Below, one piece after another: positions 54,589-64,000 of a stretch of DNA of 64,000 nucleotides. How positions within the stretch are numbered: the first letter of the stretch is position 1; each line of letters starts with the position of its first letter. The translations under genes and the position numbers were made by a program. The notes beneath the pieces were generated by a model, which was not told the DNA's origin, searched no databases, and saw only the letters and a list, made by a program, of their open reading frames with translations. The DNA comes from Leptothrix cholodnii SP-6 (GTDB taxonomy: Bacteria > Pseudomonadota > Gammaproteobacteria > Burkholderiales > Burkholderiaceae_C): assembly GCF_000019785.1 (NCBI RefSeq), contig NC_010524.1:682001-746000 (forward strand), written 5' to 3'.

Positions 54589-55296
54589 ATGTCTGCCGCC
54601 ACACCGTTGATCCTTGATCCCCGCGCCATCCCCGTGATCGGGGTCGACGAACACCTGCCGGCTGTGCCGCCGACGGCCCTCGGCGAAGCCGCTGTGCGCG
54701 CGCGGTTTGCGCGCAGCGATGCCTGGACGCCGATGTTTTCAGGCGATGGCCAGCGCCTCGGCGTCCAGGGGCGGCCGCCGGCCGCTGCTGCCGTCCTGGT
54801 GCCGCTGGTGCTGCGCCCCGACGGGCTGCACGTCCTGCTGACACGTCGCACCGATCACCTGCGCGATCATGCGGGGCAGATCAGCTTTCCCGGCGGACGC
54901 GCCGAACCGGGCGAGGACGACCCGGCCCAGACCGCCTTGCGCGAGGCCGAGGAAGAAGTCGGCCTGCCGCGCGAGCAGGTCGAGGTGATCGGCCGGATGC
55001 CGGCCTACACCACCATCACCTCGTTCGTGGTCACGCCGGTGGTGGCGCTGGTGCACCCACCCCTGGTGCTGCAACTCGATCCGTTCGAGGTGGCCGAGGC
55101 CTTCGAGGTGCCGCTGTCGTTCCTGATGACACCGGCCTTCCACCGCCGCCACCGGTTCGACAGCGATGGCCAGCAGCGCCATTTCCTGTCGATGCCCTGG
55201 CAGGGGCGCGGCGGCGACGGCGAACTGCGCGAGTACTTCATCTGGGGCGCCACGGCCGCGATGCTGCGCAATCTCTACCATTTCCTGTCGGCCTGA
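54589..55296 (+). CDS. Nudix hydrolase, probable CoA pyrophosphatase
   Basis: 235 residues. The Nudix box is intact in SFPGGRAEPGEDDPAQTALREAEEEVGL, with the preceding LLTRRTDHLRDHAGQISFPGG matching the CoA-diphosphatase (NudL-like) subfamily. Such enzymes cleave CoA and its derivatives to 4'-phosphopantetheine and 3',5'-ADP. It lies directly after the ribosomal operon's terminator. Confidence 0.88.
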   Translation: MSAATPLILDPRAIPVIGVDEHLPAVPPTALGEAAVRARFARSDAWTPMFSGDGQRLGVQGRPPAAAAVLVPLVLRPDGLHVLLTRRTDHLRDHAGQISFPGGRAEPGEDDPAQTALREAEEEVGLPREQVEVIGRMPAYTTITSFVVTPVVALVHPPLVLQLDPFEVAEAFEVPLSFLMTPAFHRRHRFDSDGQQRHFLSMPWQGRGGDGELREYFIWGATAAMLRNLYHFLSA

Positions 55297-55357
55297 GCGT
55301 GTGCGCCCGAACCGCGCACCCGGGCGGGTTGCCGGGTGTGGCCGGTATCATTGTCGG

Positions 55358-56347
55358 ATGAGCTTTTTCGCGGTCTTGCTGGCCCTCGTCATCGAACAGT
55401 TGCGGCCCCTGCCGCAGGGCAATCCGGTCCATGAAGGGCTGATTGCCTGGTCGCGCTGGACCGGCTTCAACTTCGATGCCGGCCGTGAGCACCACGCCTG
55501 GGTGGTCTGGACCGTGACGGTCTTCGTGCCGGCGTTGCTGGTCGGGCTGGTGCACTGGGCGCTCGACAGCTACAGCAGCATCCTGTCGCTGGCCTGGGAT
55601 CTGGTCGTGCTCTACATGACGCTCGGCTTTCGCCAGTTCAGCCACTACTTCACCGACATCCGGGATGCTCTCGAGCAGGGCCAGGAGGAGCGCGCCCGTG
55701 AATTGCTGCGTGCCTGGCGCAACCTCGACGCCAGCGAACTGCCACGCACCGAACTGCTGCGCCATGTGATCGAGCACGCGCTGCTGGCGGCGCACCGCCA
55801 TGTGTTCGGCGTGTTCTTCTGGTTCGTGCTGGGCTCGGCGCTCGGGCTCGGGCCGGTCGGTGCCGTGATCTACCGGATGGCCGAGTTCTGTGCCCGTTAC
55901 TGGGCCTACAAGAGCCGCACGCTGAGCGCGCCGACCAACGAGCGCCTGATGCTGCGTGCGCAGCAGGCCTTCGCCCTGATCGACCACGTTCCGGCGCGTC
56001 TGACGGCGGCAGGGTTTGCGGTGGTCGGCAATTTCGAGGAGGCGGTCGACTGCTGGCGCCACCATGCGGGGTTGTGGAAGCACTCCAACGACGGCATCCT
56101 GCTGGCGTCGGCAGCCGGCGCGGTCGGTCTGGCGCTCGGCGGCACCCATGCGCCCGAACTGATGCCCAACCGCAGCCGCGGTTTCGATGCCGGCGCCTTG
56201 CCCGACGAGGCCGGCGCCGAAGGCAGCACGCCCGGCGCTGCGCCGCAGCTGGCGCACCTGCGCGCGGTGGTCGGTCTGGTCTGGCGCTCGGTGGTGCTGT
56301 GGATGCTGCTGCTGGCGCTGCTGTCGCTGGCCAACCTGCTCGCCTGA
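55358..56347 (+). CDS. CobD/CbiB-family membrane protein
   Basis: 329 residues from the ATG at 55358. The N-terminal segment MSFFAVLLALVIEQLRPL and the helical core with LYMTLGFRQFSHYFTDIRDALEQGQEERARELLRAW follow the CobD/CbiB fold family. True CbiB attaches aminopropanol to cobyric acid; this protein is not near cobalamin genes and is a paralogue common in betaproteobacteria whose role is unproven. Several membrane helices and a soluble insertion are present. Confidence 0.75.
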   Translation: MSFFAVLLALVIEQLRPLPQGNPVHEGLIAWSRWTGFNFDAGREHHAWVVWTVTVFVPALLVGLVHWALDSYSSILSLAWDLVVLYMTLGFRQFSHYFTDIRDALEQGQEERARELLRAWRNLDASELPRTELLRHVIEHALLAAHRHVFGVFFWFVLGSALGLGPVGAVIYRMAEFCARYWAYKSRTLSAPTNERLMLRAQQAFALIDHVPARLTAAGFAVVGNFEEAVDCWRHHAGLWKHSNDGILLASAAGAVGLALGGTHAPELMPNRSRGFDAGALPDEAGAEGSTPGAAPQLAHLRAVVGLVWRSVVLWMLLLALLSLANLLA

Positions 56348-56375
56348 CGCCGGTGCGCCCGGCGGTGACGCTGGC

Positions 56376-57101
56376 TCAGGTCGGCTCGCGCGCCGCGTCC
56401 TTCAGGATCGCCAGGATGTCGGAGCGGAACTCGCGCTGGTAGAGGATGTAGATCACGCCCGCGCTGCCCAGCGCGAAGGCCAGCGGCGACATGAACCACA
56501 GCATCGCCGCAAAGCTCAGGTAGACCGCCCGCAGGCCGTCGTTGAAGGTCTCGGCGGCCAGCGCGACGATGCGCCCGGCGTGGCGCGAAAAGCTCTCGCT
56601 GAGCGCCGGCTGCTGCTGGTAGGTGTGGTGGTCGGGGGCGGCCGCGATCAGCAGCGCGGCAAAGCTGTACTGCCGCATCGACCACGTGAAGCGGAAGAAC
56701 GCGTTCACGAAGATGCCCACCAGCAGCAGCAGCTTGAGGTCGAAGATCAGCGCCGAGGTGCGTGCCGCGAACGGCAGCTCACGCACCAGCTCGCTGGTCT
56801 TCTCGGTCGCGCCGAGCGCGGCGATCAGGCCGCCGATGATGAAGATCGTCGTCGAGGCAAAGAACGACGGGCTGGTCGACAGGTTCTGCAGCACCACGCC
56901 GTCGATCATGCGGTTCTCGCGCAGCGTGGTCTGCGTCATCCAGCGGTTGCGAAACTGGTTGGATGTCGCGATCAGCGAACCTTCGACGCTGGCGCGGCGC
57001 CGCGCAAAGCTCACATAGCCGATCCAGCAGGTGAAAAACCAGCCGAGCGCCAGCCAGTCGGCCAGTGGCAGGAGGGTGATGACGCGCAGTGTCCAGTCCA
57101 T
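56376..57101 (-). CDS. DUF599-family membrane protein
   Basis: 241 residues with about four to five hydrophobic segments (LADWLALGWFFTCWIGYVSFA; FASTTIFIIGGLIAALGA; LKLLLLVGIFVNAFFRFTWSMRQYSFA; AVYLSFAAMLWFMSPLAFALGSAGVIYILYQREF). The pattern matches DUF599, a family without assigned function. Convergent to the cobD-like gene. Confidence 0.75.
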   Translation of the reverse strand: MDWTLRVITLLPLADWLALGWFFTCWIGYVSFARRRASVEGSLIATSNQFRNRWMTQTTLRENRMIDGVVLQNLSTSPSFFASTTIFIIGGLIAALGATEKTSELVRELPFAARTSALIFDLKLLLLVGIFVNAFFRFTWSMRQYSFAALLIAAAPDHHTYQQQPALSESFSRHAGRIVALAAETFNDGLRAVYLSFAAMLWFMSPLAFALGSAGVIYILYQREFRSDILAILKDAAREPT

Positions 57102-57124
57102 CCGGACACTGTATCAAGCGCGTC

Positions 57125-57835
<711 letters not shown>

Positions 57836-57909
57836 CGTGGGGTCTCCTGTGGTGGGGGGATGATGCGCTGCGATCCCCCCGCCAGGCCTGAGCCGGCCTG
57901 ATGGCATCA

Positions 57910-57924
57910 TTCAAAGCACTTGAA
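57910..57924. promoter_or_regulatory. LysR-type T-N11-A palindrome between pirin and lysR-family genes
   Basis: TTCAAAGCACTTGAA has perfect 5-bp arms around AGCAC and contains the T-N11-A core of LysR-type binding sites. It lies between the two divergent starts, which also argues that the lysR-family gene begins at 57946 and not at 57901. Confidence 0.55.
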
Positions 57925-57945
57925 AGGCCCTCGCGGCCCACTGCC

Positions 57946-58944
57946 ATGACCCCACGCCGCCACGCCCTCACGCCCGAAGCCCTGGAGATGATGGACACCA
58001 TCGCGCGCACCGGCAGCTTCGCCGCGGCCGCGCGCGAACTGGGCAAGGTGCCGTCGGCGCTGACCTACAGCGTGCGCCAGCTCGAGGAGGCGCTCGACGC
58101 GCTGCTGTTCGACCGCCGCTCGCGCCAGGCCCAGCTCACGCCGGCCGGCGACGAGCTGCTGCGCGAGGGCCGCCGCCTGCTGCAGCAGATCGACACGGTG
58201 GCCAACCGGGTGCAGCGTGTGGCCAACGGCTGGGAGACCGAGCTGGCGATCGCGGTCGACAACATCGTGGCGCCGGCCGCGCTGTTCGACCTGATCGACG
58301 CCTTCTTCACGCTGCCCAGCGGCGTGGGTGACGACACCGTCGCGACCGGCCAGACCGCCTCCGGCCACCGCGGCCCGCCGACCCGCCTGAAGCTGCTCGA
58401 CGAAGTCATGGCCGGCACTTGGGAGGCGCTCGTCACCGGCCAGGCCGACCTGGCGATCGGCGTGACGCTGCCCGGTGCGGCCTTCGAGGACATCCAGACC
58501 GCGGTGCTGGGCCCGCTGCGCATGGTGATGGCGGTGGCGCCGCACCACCCGCTGGCGCGCGAGGCGGCGCCGCTGTGTTCGGACACCATCGCCCGCCACC
58601 GCATCGTCGCCATCGCCGACAGCGCCAAGCGCCACGATCCGATCACCGTGGGCGTGCAGGCCGGCCAGGACGTGCTGACCGTGCCGTCCGTGGCCGCCAA
58701 GCTCGAGGCCCAGCTGCGCGGCCTGGGTTGTGGCCGCCTGCCCGAAAACCTGGTGCGCCGCCACGCCGAAGCCGGCCGTCTGGTGGTGCTCGAGACCGAA
58801 GAGCCGCCGCGCGAGATCGAGCTGCACTACGCCTGGCGGCGCAGCGCGGCGCAGGGGCGGGCGCTCGGCTGGTGGTTGTCGCAGCTCGAAAGCGTCACCA
58901 CGCGGCGTGCGCTGATGGAGCAGCACGCCGGCCTGCTGCTCTGA
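57946..58944 (+). CDS. LysR-family transcriptional regulator
   Basis: 332 residues from the ATG at 57946. The N-terminal helix-turn-helix is [57 protein letters not shown] LysR substrate-binding domain follows, with an insertion around residues 115-140 ([22 protein letters not shown]). Divergent from the pirin gene, it most likely controls that gene and itself through the palindrome in the shared upstream region. The inducer is unknown. Confidence 0.88.
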   Translation: MTPRRHALTPEALEMMDTIARTGSFAAAARELGKVPSALTYSVRQLEEALDALLFDRRSRQAQLTPAGDELLREGRRLLQQIDTVANRVQRVANGWETELAIAVDNIVAPAALFDLIDAFFTLPSGVGDDTVATGQTASGHRGPPTRLKLLDEVMAGTWEALVTGQADLAIGVTLPGAAFEDIQTAVLGPLRMVMAVAPHHPLAREAAPLCSDTIARHRIVAIADSAKRHDPITVGVQAGQDVLTVPSVAAKLEAQLRGLGCGRLPENLVRRHAEAGRLVVLETEEPPREIELHYAWRRSAAQGRALGWWLSQLESVTTRRALMEQHAGLLL

Positions 58945-58951
58945 GCCGGCG

Positions 58952-59854
58952 ATGGCCGAGGTCGTGACCGGGCGCTTCGCGCCTTCGCCCACCGGTGCGC
59001 TGCATGCCGGCTCGATGGTCGCGGCGCTGGCTTCGTGGCTGGATGTGCGCGCGCAAGGAGGTGTCTGGCTGGTGCGCATGGAGGACGTCGACACGCCGCG
59101 CTGCGTGCCCGGTGCCGCCGAGCAGATCCTGTCCCAGCTCGCCGCCTGCGGATTGAACAGCGACCGGCCGCCGATGTGGCAATCGAGCCGCGGCGCGGCC
59201 TACGGCGCGGCGCTGGCGCAGCTGGTCGAGGCCGGACTCGCCTACCCGTGTGCGTGCACGCGCAAGCAGATCGAGCAGGACGCGCTCGCCGCCGGCCATC
59301 TGCATCTGCGTCAGGCCGAACGGGTCTACCCCGGCACCTGTCGACCCGAGCGCGGCGGGCTGGCCGGGCGTGCCGCGCGGGCCTGGCGGCTGCACACGGC
59401 GCGCGCAGGGGGCAGCGCGGCGGTGTCATGGTCGGATCGCCGACTCGGCCGGCGATCGCAGGGGGTCGAAGCGGCGGTCGGTGACTTCGTCCTGCGCCGC
59501 GCCGACGGGCTGTGGGCGTATCAGCTCGCGGTGGTGGTCGACGATGCGGCACAGGGCATCACCGACGTCGTGCGTGGCGAAGACCTGGCCGACAACACCG
59601 CGCGCCAGATCCTGCTGCAACGTGCGCTCGGCCTGCCCATGCCGCGTTACCTGCACACGCCGCTGGTGCTGGCAGCCGACGGCCAGAAGCTGTCCAAGCA
59701 GAACGGCGCCGTGCCGGTGGCCATGGACGACCCCGCCGGCGTGCTGCGCGCTGCCGCCGCCGTGCTGGGCCTGACGCTCGATGCGGGCCGGCCGGTGGGC
59801 GAGACGTTGGCCCAGGCCGTCGCGCTCTGGCGGGCCGGCTGGCTCGCTCGGTGA
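58952..59854 (+). CDS. gluQ: Glutamyl-Q tRNA(Asp) synthetase
   Basis: 300 residues resembling the catalytic half of glutamyl-tRNA synthetase. The HIGH-like signature is in [25 protein letters not shown] and the KMSKS-like loop is KLSKQNG. A cysteine cluster (YPCACTRK and YPGTCRPE) forms the zinc site. The anticodon-binding domain is missing, as usual for GluQ. It glutamylates queuosine in tRNA-Asp. Confidence 0.93.
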   Translation: MAEVVTGRFAPSPTGALHAGSMVAALASWLDVRAQGGVWLVRMEDVDTPRCVPGAAEQILSQLAACGLNSDRPPMWQSSRGAAYGAALAQLVEAGLAYPCACTRKQIEQDALAAGHLHLRQAERVYPGTCRPERGGLAGRAARAWRLHTARAGGSAAVSWSDRRLGRRSQGVEAAVGDFVLRRADGLWAYQLAVVVDDAAQGITDVVRGEDLADNTARQILLQRALGLPMPRYLHTPLVLAADGQKLSKQNGAVPVAMDDPAGVLRAAAAVLGLTLDAGRPVGETLAQAVALWRAGWLAR

Positions 59855-59987
59855 GTGGCCGCGCCGCCCGGATCGGCGCTGTGACGGTGGCATCATCGCG
59901 GCCTCGCCGGCGGCCGGATTGCGATCCGCCGCCGACCCGCAGCGGCGCAAGGACAGGCGCCCCCACCCGATCGAAAGGCTCTCCACC

Positions 59988-60347
59988 ATGACCATGATCA
60001 CCACCGAAAGTGGCCTGCAATATGAAGACACCGTGGCTGGCAGCGGCGCCACGGCGACTGCCGGCAAGCAGGTCAGCGTGCACTACACCGGCTGGCTGTA
60101 CGACCCGGCCCAGGCCAACGGCCGCGGCCGCAAGTTCGACTCCAGCAAGGACCGCGGCCAGCCGTTCCGCTTCAACCTCGGCGCCGGCATGGTGATCGGT
60201 GGCTGGGACGAAGGCGTGCAAGGCATGCAGGTCGGCGGCACGCGCGTGCTGCTGATCCCGCCCCAGCTCGGCTACGGCGCACGCGGCGCCGGCGGCGTGA
60301 TCCCGCCGAACGCGACGCTGGTGTTCGAGGTCGACTTCCTCGGCTGA
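59988..60347 (+). CDS. FKBP-type peptidyl-prolyl isomerase
   Basis: 119 residues, one FKBP domain (VSVHYTGWLYDPAQANGRGRKFDSSKDRGQPFRFNLGAGMVIGGWDEGVQGMQVGGTRVLLIPPQLGYGARGAGGVIPPNATLVFEVDFLG). No signal peptide, so cytoplasmic. It assists proline isomerisation in folding. A strong terminator follows. Confidence 0.93.
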   Translation: MTMITTESGLQYEDTVAGSGATATAGKQVSVHYTGWLYDPAQANGRGRKFDSSKDRGQPFRFNLGAGMVIGGWDEGVQGMQVGGTRVLLIPPQLGYGARGAGGVIPPNATLVFEVDFLG

Positions 60348-60382
60348 TGCAGTGCCCGCCTGGTGCGGGCCGCAGACAGAAA

Positions 60383-60414
60383 AAAGCCCGCTGAACTTGC
60401 GTTCAGCGGGCTTT
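60383..60414. terminator. Strong bidirectional terminator
   Basis: A perfect 14-bp stem (AAAGCCCGCTGAAC with GTTCAGCGGGCTTT) and TTGC loop is flanked by A-tract on the left and T-rich sequence on the right, so it can stop both the FKBP gene and transcription from tRNA-Ser/serS. Confidence 0.88.
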
Positions 60415-60420
60415 CTCTTT

Positions 60421-60508
<88 letters not shown>

Positions 60509-60537
60509 TTAACCGGGTAGCCCGCTAGTATAACCAG

Positions 60538-62910
<2,373 letters not shown>

Positions 62911-62911
<1 letters not shown>

Positions 62912-63363
62912 CACAGCACCCCGATCAGCTGCACCTCGAAGGTCACGGGCTGTCCGGCCAGCGGGTGGTTGAAGTCGAACAGCGCCCAGTCCTCCTCGAT
63001 GGGCCCGAGCTCGCGCAGCACGCCGGCGTAGGAGCCCTGGCCGTCGGGGGTCGGGAACTGCACCACGTCGCCGACGTGGTATTGCTCGTCCGGATCGCCG
63101 AACTCGCGCAGCAGCGCGAGCTTGACGCGCTGCATCATCTGCGGGCTGCGCGGGCCGAAGGCCTCGCCGGCGGCCAGCGTGAAGGTGCTGCGGGTGCCTT
63201 CCTCGAGGCCCAGCAGCTGCGCCTCGATGGCGGGCGCCAGCTCGCCGGTGCCCAGCGAGAGCGTCGCGGGCTTGTCGGCGAAGGTGTTGACGATGTCGGC
63301 GCCGTCGGGGCCGGACAGACGGTAATGCAGGGTCAGAAAAGAACCCGGTTGGACCTGAGGCAC
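62911..63363 (-). CDS. slpA: FKBP-type peptidyl-prolyl isomerase SlpA
   Basis: 150 residues of the SlyD-like FKBP subgroup: [50 protein letters not shown], then the insert-in-flap domain and [21 protein letters not shown]. It lies directly upstream of ispH as in E. coli (fkpB-ispH), with overlapping codons. Confidence 0.92.
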
Positions 63364-63428
63364 GCGGTGATCCTGTGTTCGGTAGACTGGCCGCGATTTT
63401 AGTTGCGCCGCAGCGGCGCGCAGCCCGG

Positions 63429-64000
63429 ATGCCCGACATGAAGGACTTGCCAGCGGCCATGCGCCCGCGCGAAAAACTCCTGGCCCTGGGGCCGGCAGCC
63501 CTGGCCGACGCCGAACTGCTGGCGCTGCTGTTGCGCACCGGCCTCAAGGGCACGGGGGTGTTGCAGCTCGCCGGCCAGTTGCTGGCGCAGTTCGGCGGCA
63601 TCGGCGGGCTGCTGCAGGCCGACCCGGCCGGCCTGAAGACCGTCAAGGGACTGGGCCCGGCCAAACGCTCCGAACTGCAGGCCGTGCTCGAACTGGCGCG
63701 CCGCGCGATCGTCTCGCAGCTGGCGCAGCGGCCGGTCTTCGACAGCCCGCAGGCGGTGCGCGACTACCTGCGCCTGCAGCTCGGCCGGCTCGATCACGAG
63801 GTGTTCGCGGTGCTGTTCCTGGACGCCCAGCATCGCCTGATCGCCTACGAGCCGCTGTTTCGCGGCACGCTGACGCAGACCAGCGTCTACCCGCGCGAGG
63901 TGCTCAAGCGCGCGCTGGCGCTCAACGCGGCGGCGCTGATCCTGGCGCACAACCACCCGTCGGGCGTGGCCGAGCCGTCGCGCGCCGACGAGTTCCTGAC
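63429..64000 (+). CDS. radC: RadC-family JAB1/MPN protein, 3' end beyond window
   Basis: About 190 residues are visible from the ATG at 63429 ([18 protein letters not shown]); the stop lies past the right edge. The N-terminal helix-hairpin-helix-like part is followed by [68 protein letters not shown], which is the metal-binding JAMM signature. RadC was once linked to DNA repair, but its function is not settled. It is divergent from slpA. Confidence 0.9.
   Translation, partial: MPDMKDLPAAMRPREKLLALGPAALADAELLALLLRTGLKGTGVLQLAGQLLAQFGGIGGLLQADPAGLKTVKGLGPAKRSELQAVLELARRAIVSQLAQRPVFDSPQAVRDYLRLQLGRLDHEVFAVLFLDAQHRLIAYEPLFRGTLTQTSVYPREVLKRALALNAAALILAHNHPSGVAEPSRADEFL

Overview
The window is high-GC chromosomal DNA of a betaproteobacterium. 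Gene content and order (rpsT-murJ, hda-HAD-pcnB-folK, rpsP-rimM-trmD-rplS, slpA-ispH-radC, serS next to tRNA-Ser) fit the Burkholderiales. The large multicopper oxidase would suit the Leptothrix/Sphaerotilus/Rubrivivax side of that order, but the genus is an inference. No rRNA, CRISPR array or intact insertion sequence was seen.

Region 1 (1-18.5 kb): after the tail of an RTX-type secreted protein, a minus-strand surface-polysaccharide locus runs from about 18.47 kb down to 0.54 kb. Its order is wza-like export protein, (inserted block), wzz-like chain-length protein, wecB, wecC, wecF, a hexapeptide acetyltransferase, wecE, wzx, a wzy-like polymerase, a GT4 glycosyltransferase, wecG, and a secreted beta-helix protein. 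The wecB/C/E/F/G set is the core of the enterobacterial common antigen pathway (ManNAcA and Fuc4NAc sugars), which is notable outside the enterics. The wzy/wzx part is visibly AT-richer than its surroundings. Between wza and wzz lie an AAA-type ATPase and an MntA-HepT toxin-antitoxin pair, flanked by a decayed copy of the 3' end of wza, so this block looks inserted.

Region 2 (18.5-26.2 kb): a 0.93 kb intergenic stretch leads to a 963-residue membrane-anchored multicopper oxidase followed by a SCO/cytochrome c fusion, probably an extracytoplasmic metal- or substrate-oxidation pair. Convergent to it are a fused PabB-PabC enzyme for p-aminobenzoate and a CitG-family protein.

Region 3 (26.6-35 kb): nine co-directional, tightly packed genes encode a bactofilin, a helical protein, a receiver-like protein with a long Ala/Pro linker, an MglA/COG2229-type small GTPase, a two-domain protein with a roadblock-like C-terminus, a classical roadblock/LC7 protein, an Aer-type PAS protein, a cytoplasmic PhnD-like binding protein and a FimV-like protein. 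This reads as a cell-polarity or motility signalling module and is the best candidate here for an undescribed system. It converges on an unknown protein translationally coupled to an ammonium transporter.

Region 4 (35-64 kb): mostly housekeeping genes: amt, cysM, tRNA-Leu, rhomboid, a catalytically degenerate HtrA-like protein, rpsT, murJ, hda, pcnB, folK, a DUF47-Pit phosphate operon with a clear Pho-box-like direct repeat, the rpsP ribosomal operon, pirin/LysR divergent pair, gluQ, FKBP, tRNA-Ser/serS, ispH/slpA and the start of radC, cut by the window edge.
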